DNA from: Pseudomonas solani
Lineage (GTDB): Bacteria > Pseudomonadota > Gammaproteobacteria > Pseudomonadales > Pseudomonadaceae
Assembly: GCF_026072635.1 (NCBI RefSeq)
Contig: NZ_AP023081.1
Location: 1,386,501-1,450,500 of the forward strand
DNA length: 64,000 nucleotides
Direction: 5' to 3'
Shown here: piece after piece, positions 1-6,699 of the stretch
Layout: each line of letters starts with the position of its first letter
Numbering within the stretch: the stretch's first letter is position 1
Notes under the pieces: model-generated
Database searches by the model: none
What the model was told of the DNA's origin: nothing
Seen by the model: the letters and a program-made list of their open reading frames with translations, nothing else
Program-made: the position numbers and the translations under genes

Positions 1-1119
1 ATTGGCCTCGTCCACCACCATCATCAGGCGCCAGCCGGTCTGCGGGATCTCGGTCCAGGCCACCAACTGCTTGCGCCCGCCCAGCAGCACTTCCTTCATG
101 TTGCCCTCGCCGGACTTCATCGCCTGCAGGATGGGCTGCATCTCGGCGTGCTTGGCCAGGTTGAAGTCCTCGGGCTTGAGCACCTCGCGGCGCACCGCCT
201 CCTCGTAGGAATAGCGGGTCAGCTCGCGCAGGCCGAAATCACGTTCCCCCGCCGCCGGCAGCGCCATGATGCTGTTGTCGCGGCTCACCAGCATCGCGTA
301 GCCCTGCCACGGCACCTTGAGGTTGCTGATGGCGCCGAGCATCTGCCCCACGGTGATGTCCAGGCCGACCACGCCTTCGAGGAAGTCGTCGCGGTACACC
401 GGCGAGATCGCCGACATCATCCAGCCCTGCCCGGCCGGGTCGAGGTAGACGTCGGTCCAGACCACCTTGCGCCCCGGGTTATGCCCGGCGTCGGCGAGGT
501 AATAGAAGTTGTAATCGGGTATCACCATGTCATGGGGATACTGCTCGGGCGTCATGAAGAAGGGGTAGATGCGGTTGTAGCTGTCCCAGCTGTTGAAATA
601 CACCGCCGCCATCAAGGGGTCGCTCTCGCGGATCGAGCGCATCAAGGGGTCCAACTGCGACAGGCGCAGGGCCTTCTCGTGATCCTGGCGCTCCACCGGC
701 GTGCTGTTGGCATAGAAGGAGGCCGAGCGGCCATCGTCGCTCTGGGTGTAGAACACCCCATCCTCGCTCAGGCGATGGCGCGAATGCTCCAGGGCATCCG
801 GCTGGTAGCTGCGATCGAGCAGCGCGCGGCTGGCGCTGTCACGGAACAACCGCACCAGCACCTCGATGCTCTGCAGCCGTCCATCGATGATCTTGCCCTC
901 GCGGCGCACGGCGCTGCCCAGGTCCTCCAGCGCGCTCTGCTGCAGGTAATCGACCTGCGCATCACGGATCGCACTGTTGGTCAGCAGATAGACGGCGATC
1001 AGCACCGACTCCACCAGAATCAGTGGGATCAGCGCGCTTTGCACGAACGCACGCCAAATCCACTGGCGCAACGGATAACGGGGGGAGCGCGGCATTCGGA
1101 GGACTCGTTTGAGGGACAT
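1..1119 (-). CDS. dCache-domain membrane sensor, N-terminal part (runs off the window)
   Basis: These are the first 373 residues of a sensor whose output domain lies beyond base 1. A basic leader is followed by one membrane segment (about residues 24-47) and a long extracytoplasmic region. That region carries double-Cache features around residues 215-250: a 'DVYLDPAGQGWMM' stretch followed by 'SPVYRDDFLEGVVGLDI'. dCache domains bind small ligands and feed a chemoreceptor, histidine kinase or c-di-GMP module; which one applies cannot be seen. I chose the ATG at 1119. An in-frame ATG at 1095 is possible, and neither has a strong Shine-Dalgarno. The gene is divergent from ssrA. Confidence 0.8.
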   Translation of the reverse strand, partial: MSLKRVLRMPRSPRYPLRQWIWRAFVQSALIPLILVESVLIAVYLLTNSAIRDAQVDYLQQSALEDLGSAVRREGKIIDGRLQSIEVLVRLFRDSASRALLDRSYQPDALEHSRHRLSEDGVFYTQSDDGRSASFYANSTPVERQDHEKALRLSQLDPLMRSIRESDPLMAAVYFNSWDSYNRIYPFFMTPEQYPHDMVIPDYNFYYLADAGHNPGRKVVWTDVYLDPAGQGWMMSAISPVYRDDFLEGVVGLDITVGQMLGAISNLKVPWQGYAMLVSRDNSIMALPAAGERDFGLRELTRYSYEEAVRREVLKPEDFNLAKHAEMQPILQAMKSGEGNMKEVLLGGRKQLVAWTEIPQTGWRLMMVVDEAN

Positions 1120-1239
1120 CCTGACAATAGCTGGCAATCATAAGCGAAGCCGGCGGACAGCCCAATTGTGCACTGAAGGTCGACGCGGCAACGCCTTTGG
1201 CGTACCATCGCCCGTCTAGCTTTACCACTAGAAGCTTTT

Positions 1240-1614
1240 GGGGCCGATTAGGATTCGACGCCGGTAACAAAACTCTAGGGGCATGCCGAGCTGGTAGCAG
1301 ACCTCGTAAATCAGCTGCTGCAAACTTATAGTTGCCAACGACGACAACTACGGGGCGGCCCTCGCGGCCTAACCCTTCTGGTGGCTTCGGCCGCCAGCAG
1401 TCATAAGGGGATGCCTGTAAACCCGAAATGACTGTCAGATAGAACAGGATCGCCGCCAAGTTCGCTGTAGACGTAACGGCTAAAACTTATACAGCTCGCT
1501 CTGAGCACCCTGCCAGTCGGGCCGCAAAGAGCTAACTCAGTAGACTTGGCTAAGCATGTAGTCCCGAAAGCGGCGCACTGGCGGACGGGGGTTCAAATCC
1601 CCCCGGCTCCACCA
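1240..1614 (+). ncRNA. ssrA: transfer-messenger RNA (tmRNA)
   Basis: tmRNA rescues ribosomes stalled on broken mRNAs and tags the product for proteolysis. The 5' end GGGGCCG pairs with CGGCTCC just before the encoded ACCA end, forming the alanine-type acceptor stem with a G-U pair at the third position. The T-arm GGGGGTTCAAATCCCCC is present. The resume codon is GCC at 1334; the tag reads A-N-D-D-N-Y-G-A-A-L-A-A and stops at TAA 1370-1372. The body, including the pseudoknot region, matches the Pseudomonas form by eye. The gene is intact although its 3' end is duplicated 670 bases downstream. Confidence 0.97.
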
Positions 1615-1667
1615 AACGCAAAGCCCCTGAAGATCGCGAGATCTCCAGGGGCTTTTTCTTTGGGCGC
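1609..1667 (+). repeat. Direct repeat, ssrA-proximal copy (putative att site)
   Basis: This 59-base stretch begins in the CCACCA end of ssrA and covers the terminator through GGGCGC. It is repeated at 2286-2343 with one substitution and one missing T. Duplication of a tmRNA 3' end is what site-specific integration into ssrA leaves, so this is read as the gene-side attachment site. Confidence 0.7.
1621..1657 (+). terminator. Rho-independent terminator of ssrA
   Basis: AAGCCCCTG pairs with CAGGGGCTT around an internal GATCGCGAGATC palindrome, followed by a T run. It starts seven bases after the tmRNA CCA end. The same hairpin recurs at 2298-2334. Confidence 0.85.
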
Positions 1668-1691
1668 AGATCAACCCAATCCCTCCGAAGC

Positions 1692-1967
1692 CTAGACGCC
1701 GGCCCGGGAAGCCTTCGGCACTATTCCGACCTGCATGCCGAATGGGTTGAACACACTGTTAAGCGTCTGCAACGTGGGATTACTTTCGTCGTGCTCCAGT
1801 TGCCGCAGGGCTCGCAACGACAACTTGCACATCTGCGCAAACCGAGCCTGCTGTAGCCCGGTCACCTTTTTTCGCAGGCGCCGGACAGCTTCCCCAATGG
1901 TGATCTCACCGGAAGCCAGTTGCTGCTGCAGCTCATTCAAGATGCGGGAACGCTCCAAGATATCCAC
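1692..1967 (-). CDS. XRE/HipB-like helix-turn-helix regulator
   Basis: This is a 91-residue DNA-binding protein. The helix-turn-helix lies in the middle (VRRLRKKVTGLQQARFAQ, then LRALRQLEHDESNPTLQTL). The 'NPTLQTLNSVFNPFGMQVGIV' ending, read in two pieces, resembles HipB-type and other antitoxin-like XRE proteins. No HipA-like partner is adjacent. I chose GTG at 1967 because GAGGT sits 7-8 bases upstream; an upstream TTG at 1991 would add eight residues with no ribosome site. The gene is the only one between the two ssrA-end repeats, so it is probably cargo or a remnant of the element. Its targets are unknown. Confidence 0.7.
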   Translation of the reverse strand: MDILERSRILNELQQQLASGEITIGEAVRRLRKKVTGLQQARFAQMCKLSLRALRQLEHDESNPTLQTLNSVFNPFGMQVGIVPKASRAGV

Positions 1968-1991
1968 TAGACAAACCTCATAAAAAGGCAA

Positions 1992-2285
1992 TTTAGTGCC
2001 TAAAAATAGGCTTTGACGTTAGAAAGCGGCATTTTATTACCCCTTTCAAACGGAAATAGAAACTTCGCGCTAGTCTCTGGTTCGAGTCTTCTTGCTCATC
2101 ATGCTGCTGGGGGAAAACTGTACCCTCGCCTCCATCTCGTACTCGACACCATCAACAGCAGTTCGCTGATACCTCTTCGGAGCTCTAGATCGAAAGAGCC
2201 CTTTGCTGCAGAGCCAATCTGAATCACGAACGTCCTTCCCTGGGAGATATCACTGAGTTACTGATCAGATTCAAATAACCACTGC
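1992..2285. other. Non-coding stretch inside the putative ssrA-borne element
   Basis: The stretch is visibly less GC-rich than the flanking core genes. A 69-codon open frame here has no convincing start or family features. No RNA gene was recognised. It ends at the second att-like repeat. Confidence 0.5.
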
Positions 2286-2343
2286 CCACCAAACGCAAAG
2301 CCCCTGAGGATCGCGAGATCTCCAGGGGCTTTTCTTTGGGCGC
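2286..2343 (+). repeat. Direct repeat, distal copy of ssrA 3' end (putative att site)
   Basis: This 58-base copy of 1609-1667 begins CCACCAAACGCAAAG, retains the full terminator hairpin and ends GGGCGC. It differs by A to G inside the stem and one T fewer in the T run. The bases before it do not continue the tmRNA sequence, so it is not a second ssrA. It marks the far side of an integrated element or the junction with a second one. Confidence 0.7.
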
Positions 2344-2380
2344 CGACAAGCTTGCTCACAGCAACAGCAAGAAGACGCGA

Positions 2381-2587
2381 CTACGGGGAAAACCCCAGCT
2401 CCTCCACAATCAGCATCCCGCTTGGCGCTCTCACTGCCAGCTTCACCGAATCGCCCCGCACCTCCAGCACCTCGACCTCGATCCCCTGGGTCAGCAACAG
2501 TCGCATGACCTGCGTCCCCAGCTTCCCATCAAGGAGGTTGATCGACACCACATCGCCCAGCCGGCAGACGCCTTCATGTAATTGCAC
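2381..2587 (-). CDS. RsmN/CsrA-like RNA-binding protein
   Basis: This 68-residue protein reads as a CsrA-family translational regulator of the RsmN (RsmF) type found in Pseudomonas. In that type a helix is inserted between the second and third beta strands; here 'TQVMRLLLTQG' is that insert, followed by 'IEVEVLEVRGDSVKLAVRAP'. In CsrA-like proteins the end of the last strand carries a conserved arginine (R44 in CsrA) essential for RNA binding. Here residues 57-64 read GMLIVEEL and lack it. The start is GTG with GGAGGT seven bases upstream. It is the last ORF of a chain of overlapping small genes, suggesting co-transcription. It may bind other RNAs or have lost function. Confidence 0.65.
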   Translation of the reverse strand: MQLHEGVCRLGDVVSINLLDGKLGTQVMRLLLTQGIEVEVLEVRGDSVKLAVRAPSGMLIVEELGFSP

Positions 2588-2783
2588 GTAACGTACCTCC
2601 GATTTCTCCTGAGGTAGAGGACAGCACAGGGAAAGGACCAGGGCGAGGGCAAGTGGATGGCTTCGGAGAATTCCCTGTCACCAAGGACGGCATTTCTATG
2701 CCCGGGTGCATAGGCGCATACACCTGGCGAAGCTCGTGCAATGGTATTTCAACGAGCATTTCTCGAACCCGACCTCCCTTCAC
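2574..2783 (-). CDS. Small ORF of unknown function in overlapping operon
   Basis: This 69-codon frame starts with GTG overlapping the TGA of the preceding gene (GTGA) and ends 14 bases inside the RsmN-like gene. The product has no recognised domain and is rich in proline and serine in its second half. An internal ATG at 2759 lies 12 bases after GGGAGGT and is an alternative start. The case for it being real rests on the overlap pattern of the chain. It could also be a leader that couples translation to the next gene. Confidence 0.35.
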   Translation of the reverse strand: MKGGRVREMLVEIPLHELRQVYAPMHPGIEMPSLVTGNSPKPSTCPRPGPFPVLSSTSGEIGGTLRAIT

Positions 2784-3043
2784 TCCTCCTGCGCCCTCTG
2801 CATCTCCAGCAACCGAGAAAAATCTTCGAGATTGCTACGCGACAGCTGCACCACCGCATCCATCAGTGCCCCTTCCCGGTACTCGCCAAACCAGGGCCCG
2901 GGGAAGCCTTCCCGAAACGCAGCGTTATCCAGAATGATCTCGGCGATCACCTGAACCGTATGCAGCCTCGACTCCAACCGCTCGCGCAGTTCGCGAAGGC
3001 GACGTTGTTGATGGGTCAGTGAAAGCGGATCGGGATCATTCAT
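2780..3043 (-). CDS. Conserved-looking small protein, phage/element type
   Basis: This 87-residue protein has a charged N-terminal helix (QQRRLRELRERLESRLHTV) and a central 'FREGFPGPWFGEYREGALM' motif, then a second helix. I cannot assign a function. My recollection is that small early proteins of Pf-type filamentous phages look similar; this is unverified. The start is ATG with AAGGAG eight bases upstream, overlapping the TGA of the upstream ORF (ATGA). The stop overlaps the next GTG. This overlap and the strong ribosome site make it one of the safer genes of the chain. Confidence 0.65.
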   Translation of the reverse strand: MNDPDPLSLTHQQRRLRELRERLESRLHTVQVIAEIILDNAAFREGFPGPWFGEYREGALMDAVVQLSRSNLEDFSRLLEMQRAQEE

Positions 3044-3240
3044 GGCAGCAACTCCTTGGTTCGGCTATCAAGCCGTTTCGCATAAAAACGAGCATGCCCA
3101 GCGCGGCGTGAGTCGGCCAGACTCCTGGTAGAGCCACAGCCGTATTCCAACCAGTTGATGTTTTCCGCCATGGGCCAGACGGACACTTCAGCGTGAGCAC
3201 TAAGCAGCAAGCCGCCGGGACGCCCTCCCCTCTCCCTCAC
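3040..3240 (-). CDS. Small ORF of unknown function in overlapping operon
   Basis: This 66-codon frame starts at GTG 3240, which overlaps the TGA of the upstream Xis-like frame, with AAGGA nine bases before. Its own stop overlaps the ATG of the next gene. An internal ATG at 3171 would give 43 residues but has no ribosome site. The C-terminal half is basic (SRRAGHARFYAKRLDSR). No domain is recognised. The position between two likely real genes with end-to-end overlaps supports translation. Confidence 0.45.
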   Translation of the reverse strand: MRERGGRPGGLLLSAHAEVSVWPMAENINWLEYGCGSTRSLADSRRAGHARFYAKRLDSRTKELLP

Positions 3241-3405
3241 GACTCCCGTTCCTTTTCCACGAGCTCACGGGTTAGCAACGCGACGTTGACCATCACATGC
3301 TTGCCCAGCTTGTGTGAGGGGATGTAGCCGTTGCGAATCCATCCCCAGACGATGTTGTGTTCATCCCCCAATGCGTATCCAGTCGGCGAATTCGCGCCAC
3401 GGCAT
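3237..3405 (-). pseudogene. Excisionase-like HTH protein, frameshifted
   Basis: From ATG 3405 the frame reads MPWREFADWIRIGG and stops. Dropping one base of a run of five G (plus-strand C run 3365-3369) continues it as GDEHNIVWGWIRNGYIPS, then HKLGKHVMVNVALLTREL, ending at TGA 3237. The joined ~55-residue product has the look of an excisionase/MerR-like winged helix ('GWIRNGYIPS...GKHVMVN'). It would be the first gene of the minus-strand chain, as xis is in Pf-type prophages. The shift may be a real lesion or a homopolymer sequencing error. Translation of the downstream genes does not require it. Confidence 0.55.
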
Positions 3406-3511
3406 GATCGGAGGTGCGCAGATCAGGTGTTTGAGCGTTAGGTCGGTTCCTTCCACATCCTTGGCCTTTGCTGCACTATGTTGGCTTTCAAGCGGCTTGA
3501 GCGGCACTCAA

Positions 3512-3567
3512 GTCAATAATTACCCAGGTCAATTATTGACTTTACCGATTTAAAGTCAATAGTTACC
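3512..3567. promoter_or_regulatory. Three operator-like repeats between divergent genes
   Basis: GTCAATAATTACC occurs at 3512-3524, GGTCAATTATTGAC (its inverted form) at 3527-3540, and GTCAATAGTTACC at 3555-3567. The first two form an inverted repeat with ten-base arms GTCAATAATT. The cluster lies between the minus-strand Xis-like chain and the plus-strand DNA-binding gene at 3594, the position expected for an immunity/excision switch operator. Confidence 0.6.
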
Positions 3568-3593
3568 TCGAAAAATGCGGTTTGTCTGACTAC

Positions 3594-3842
3594 ATGGAAA
3601 GCTCTGCAGATAGGGCAAGGCTGCTAATCAAGAAGATCGGCCCAAAAAAACTTAGCCAATTGAGCGATACCGAACACAGTCGCTGGCTCAATGTGAGCAA
3701 AGGGGCTGTGCGTGTTAGCACAGAGGAGATCGATGTGCTTGTGAGCGCTTTCCCTCAGTACGCACTTTGGATTGCGAGTGGGAAAATTCTTCCGGAAGGA
3801 GGGCAAACCAGTCCGGACTTCGATGAGAAGAGCTCAAACTGA
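3594..3842 (+). CDS. Small element-encoded DNA-binding protein (repressor-like)
   Basis: This 82-residue protein has 'RARLLIKKIGPKKLSQL', a short basic segment 'RWLNVSKGAVRVS', then 'ALWIASGKILPEGGQTSP'. The helical part looks like a small Cro/CI-like DNA-binding fold. It shares the motif PQ[YF]..W...G...PE.GQT with the gene at 3943, so the two are relatives. The ATG at 3594 is preferred over TTG at 3582; neither has a clear ribosome site. It sits immediately downstream of three operator-like repeats and faces the Xis-like chain, so it is inferred to be the switch repressor. Confidence 0.6.
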   Translation: MESSADRARLLIKKIGPKKLSQLSDTEHSRWLNVSKGAVRVSTEEIDVLVSAFPQYALWIASGKILPEGGQTSPDFDEKSSN

Positions 3843-3942
3843 ACTTAATTCCACCTCAACCCTGGATAAAGTCAATTTGCCTTTGGCCTGGTTAGGGTTA
3901 AACGACGTGAGTCATTTAGCTTCAAGACAATGAAGAAAAAGG

Positions 3943-4197
3943 ATGATCAAAGAGCGCGTTCTCACCATCCTGTCGTGGTCGGAAATCCGGCTGCCGAAAC
4001 TTGAGGAGCTGACCGGGATCAGCCGCTACACCTGGAGTAACCTCAAGAACCCCTCCAAGAACAGAGAGATCAAGGAGGAGGAGATCCTGGCAATCGCCAA
4101 GGTCTACCCCCAGTTCCGCTGGTGGCTCCTGACAGGTGAGGTGATGCCTGAGGTAGGGCAGACATGTCTCTGCTGCATCACCTCCAGCCCATCATGA
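3943..4197 (+). CDS. Small DNA-binding protein, paralogue of the gene at 3594
   Basis: This 84-residue protein has 'LPKLEELTGISRYTWSNLKN', a helix-turn-helix-like stretch, followed by 'VYPQFRWWLLTGEVMPEVGQT'. This matches the C-terminal motif of the upstream paralogue. The last ten residues (CLCCITSSPS) depart from the paralogue's acidic tail, which may mean a frameshifted or recombined end. The start is ATG 3943 with a weak GAAG site upstream. An inverted repeat just after the stop may end its transcript. Role in the element is inferred, not shown. Confidence 0.55.
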   Translation: MIKERVLTILSWSEIRLPKLEELTGISRYTWSNLKNPSKNREIKEEEILAIAKVYPQFRWWLLTGEVMPEVGQTCLCCITSSPS

Positions 4198-4199
4198 GT

Positions 4200-4234
4200 A
4201 ACCCATTCCGGGATAAGCCTGAAATGGGTTTATT
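4200..4234 (+). terminator. Possible terminator after the gene at 3943
   Basis: AACCCATT pairs with AATGGGTT across a 15-base loop, followed by TATTC. The stem is short and the T run poor, so it may only pause polymerase. Confidence 0.35.
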
Positions 4235-4264
4235 CAAACCACCGGCCCTCGTTCCGGTGACCCC

Positions 4265-4537
4265 ATGAAAACCATCAACTCTCCGCCCTACCAACGCCTG
4301 CTCGAATTGCTCATCGCAGCGCGTAATGAGTCGGGTATGACCCAACAGCAACTGTCAGAGAAGCTGCTGCGTCCTCAGTCCTACGTATCCAAATACGAGC
4401 GCGGTGAAAGACGGCTCGATGTGGTCGAGTTCCTGCTGGTCGTGCAGAGCCTCGGTGCGGAGCCCTTTGCGCTCTTGCGGGAGATTCAGCCCTTGCTCGA
4501 TCAATTCGGCAGGCGTCAGGAAAACGAAATCGACTGA
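4265..4537 (+). CDS. XRE-family transcriptional regulator
   Basis: This 90-residue Cro/CI-type helix-turn-helix protein has the DNA-binding region at about residues 11-65: AARNESGMTQQQLSEKL, then RPQSYVSKYERGERRL, the classic XRE pattern. A short C-terminal helix follows. No enzyme or sensor domain is attached. The start is ATG 4265 with no strong ribosome site. It is the last gene of the accessory block, followed at once by a strong bidirectional terminator and then core-type genes. It may regulate the element or itself. Confidence 0.75.
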   Translation: MKTINSPPYQRLLELLIAARNESGMTQQQLSEKLLRPQSYVSKYERGERRLDVVEFLLVVQSLGAEPFALLREIQPLLDQFGRRQENEID

Positions 4538-4547
4538 CCCCAAAAGC

Positions 4548-4584
4548 AAAAAAAGCGGGAGCCCCAAAAGGCTCCCGCTTTTCA
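4548..4584. terminator. Bidirectional terminator between convergent genes
   Basis: GCGGGAGCC pairs with GGCTCCCGC around a CCAAAA loop, with seven A before and four T after. It can end both the plus-strand XRE gene and the minus-strand hydrolase gene. Confidence 0.85.
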
Positions 4585-4606
4585 TTTCGGTCTTCGCTTC
4601 ACCCCA

Positions 4607-5236
4607 TCACTTATTGCCAGTCAACGCCGCATAGCTGGTCATCAGGTTGCGGTAATCGGGGATGTGGTTGGAGCACAGGGCGGCCAGGCCTTCCACGTCG
4701 TTGCGCCAGTCGCGGTGCAGTTCGCAGGCCACGCCGAACCAGTTCATCAACTGCGCGCCGGCCTGGCTCATGCGGTTCCACGCCGCGTTGCGGGTCATCT
4801 CGTTGAAGGTGCCGGAGGCGTCGGTCACCACGAACACTTCGAAGCCTTCCTCCAGGGCGGAGAGGGCCGGGAAGGCCACGCAGACCTCGGTCACCACGCC
4901 GGCGATGATCAGCTGTTTCTTGCCGGTGGCCTTGATCGCCTTGACGAAGTCTTCGTTATCCCAGGCGTTGATCTGGCCAGGGCGGGCGATGTAGGGCGCG
5001 TCCGGGAACAGCTCTTTCAGTTCGGGGACCAGCGGGCCGTTGGGGCCGGTTTCGAAGCTGGTGGTGAGGATGGTCGGCAGCTTGAAGAACTTGGCGAGGT
5101 CAGCCAGGGCCAGGACGTTGTTCTTGAACTTGTCCGGCTCGATGTCGCGAACCAGGGAGAGCAGGCCAGCCTGGTGGTCCACCAGCAGGACGGCGGCGTT
5201 GTCTTTGTCGAGACGGTTGTAGGTGAAGTTGGTCAT
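4607..5236 (-). CDS. YcaC-like isochorismatase-family hydrolase
   Basis: This 209-residue cysteine hydrolase of the isochorismatase superfamily is closest by eye to YcaC. The catalytic Asp is in 'VLLVDHQAG' (D20) and the nucleophile in 'VVTEVCVAFPAL' (C119). The preceding glycine-rich 'LIIAGVV' strand is typical. YcaC proteins form ring-stacked octamers and their physiological substrate is uncertain. I chose ATG 5236 because GAGGA precedes it at good spacing and the family starts there; a longer frame to 5359 has no family sequence. The gene is monocistronic and ends at a shared terminator. Confidence 0.85.
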   Translation of the reverse strand: MTNFTYNRLDKDNAAVLLVDHQAGLLSLVRDIEPDKFKNNVLALADLAKFFKLPTILTTSFETGPNGPLVPELKELFPDAPYIARPGQINAWDNEDFVKAIKATGKKQLIIAGVVTEVCVAFPALSALEEGFEVFVVTDASGTFNEMTRNAAWNRMSQAGAQLMNWFGVACELHRDWRNDVEGLAALCSNHIPDYRNLMTSYAALTGNK

Positions 5237-5415
5237 GGTGCGTTCCTCGCTTTTCGATGTTTGGGTGCCGGTTCGGCGCTGGTTTCTTTCGCTTCGTTGC
5301 AGTGGCTGACTGCATGTGAGAAAGATTAAATTCGGCACCCTTTCACCGCCAGACTGCAAAAATCAGCTCTAGCGTTCTATTTCAGGAACGACAACGACAC
5401 AAGCATGAGAGAGAA

Positions 5416-5440
5416 CGGGCCAGCAGTGGCTGCTGGCCCG
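5416..5440 (-). terminator. Terminator of the MDR oxidoreductase gene
   Basis: A perfect ten-base stem CGGGCCAGCA / TGCTGGCCCG with a five-base loop is followed on the minus strand by TTCTCTCTC. It lies 20 bases past the stop at 5460. Confidence 0.65.
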
Positions 5441-5459
5441 GAAGGGCTCTACGCCCTGG

Positions 5460-6419
5460 TCAGAGGGTGAACACCAACCGCGACGTCGTGGCCCGGTTCC
5501 AGGCGGATTCCACCTCGGCCAGCGGCACCGCCTCGGCGTCGATGGTCAGGCCCGCAGCGGATACGGCGGCCAGCAATTGGCCGACCACCCGCACCAGCCC
5601 GGCGTTGGAGAGGCTGCCCAAGCCGCTGCCCATCAGTTCCAGGCCCGAGCTGCGCAGCACGGCGCCGGGGAAGTCGATGCTGTTGCCGGAGATCGAGCCG
5701 ATCTGCACGAAGCGCACGCGCGGCTCGGCCTCGCGGCTGCCGTGGCCGGATGCAGCGGCGAGGAAGGTGGCGGCCGAGGCGCCCCAGAGGTAGTCGAGCA
5801 CCACGTTGGCGCCATCGCCCTGGATGACCTCACGGAAGCGCGCCTTCAGCTCGTCCGCCGGCTGGTCCAGCGGGATGGCCGCATCGGCGCCGAGGCCGCC
5901 CAGGGTGCGCAGGCTGTCGGCATTGCGCCCGGTGACGGTGATGCGACCAGCGCCGAGGTGACGGGCCACCTGGATCGCCAGGCGCCCGGAGGCACCGGTG
6001 GCGCCGTTGATCAGCACGCTTTCGCCGGGCTGGAAATGCGCCCGGTCGATCAGCGCCGCCCAGGACGACATACCGGGGTTGGCGATGGCCGCTGCGGTGA
6101 CGTCATCCACCCCATCGGGCACTTCAACCAGGTTCGCTGCAGGCACCACGCTGTACTCGCCCATGGCGCCGTAAAGCGGGCGCGGGAAGGCGAAGTACAC
6201 CCGCCGCCCATCCTCCAGCTCCCCGACCCCGTCCACACCCGGCACCAGCGGCAGCACCTTGCCGCTGCTGTAGTGCCGGCCGGAGGCCTGCGCCTTCACC
6301 AGTTGGCTCAATGCCGCGGCACGGACCCGCACCCGCACTTCCCCCTCGCCCGCCTCGGGGGCGGCGAAATCGGCGTAGCGCGGTGCTTGGTTGAAGTCAT
6401 GGACGACGGCGGCCTTCAT
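5460..6419 (-). CDS. Zinc-free quinone oxidoreductase-like MDR protein
   Basis: This 319-residue medium-chain dehydrogenase/reductase has an N-terminal GroES-like catalytic fold (about 1-110). A Rossmann domain carries 'VLINGATGASGRLAIQVARHL', the NADPH-binding glycine motif with alanine at the third position as in quinone reductases. The structural-zinc cysteine cluster of alcohol dehydrogenases is absent. Such proteins reduce quinones or enones with NADPH. The start ATG 6419 has GGAG six bases before. It is divergent from the ToxR-like regulator gene, though about 280 bases separate the starts, so a functional link is not evident. Confidence 0.8.
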   Translation of the reverse strand: MKAAVVHDFNQAPRYADFAAPEAGEGEVRVRVRAAALSQLVKAQASGRHYSSGKVLPLVPGVDGVGELEDGRRVYFAFPRPLYGAMGEYSVVPAANLVEVPDGVDDVTAAAIANPGMSSWAALIDRAHFQPGESVLINGATGASGRLAIQVARHLGAGRITVTGRNADSLRTLGGLGADAAIPLDQPADELKARFREVIQGDGANVVLDYLWGASAATFLAAASGHGSREAEPRVRFVQIGSISGNSIDFPGAVLRSSGLELMGSGLGSLSNAGLVRVVGQLLAAVSAAGLTIDAEAVPLAEVESAWNRATTSRLVFTL

Positions 6420-6699
6420 GGCGGGCTCCGGAGCGGGTTGGAAAACCGGAATGCTACCCCTCCACGCAGGTCGTACGCCGAATATAAGCAGCGGTGCCCC
6501 TGAGAAAGGCCTCGTGTGCCACCTACCGGGCCAAGAACTTTCAACAGGTTTGGCGCAAATTCCTCCTACGCCAAAACAGCAGTCCAGGCAAATCCGCCCC
6601 GCTTGGCTACCCCTATCCTCTCCCTGCTTTTCTCCCCGGGGTCAGCCTGCACGTATAGAGCGCGAGCCCGCCCCGCCACCAGGCGACAGGAGCCCTCCT

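Noticed and set aside
962..1459. 165-codon open frame on the minus strand across ssrA
   Set aside because: It runs antisense through the tmRNA and into the start of the sensor gene; the RNA assignment is certain.
2013..2222. 69-codon open frame between the two ssrA-end repeats
   Set aside because: No ribosome site, no domain-like composition and unusual codon use.
2286..2343. A second tmRNA or tRNA gene
   Set aside because: Only the last bases and terminator of ssrA are present; no acceptor partner or T-arm precedes them.
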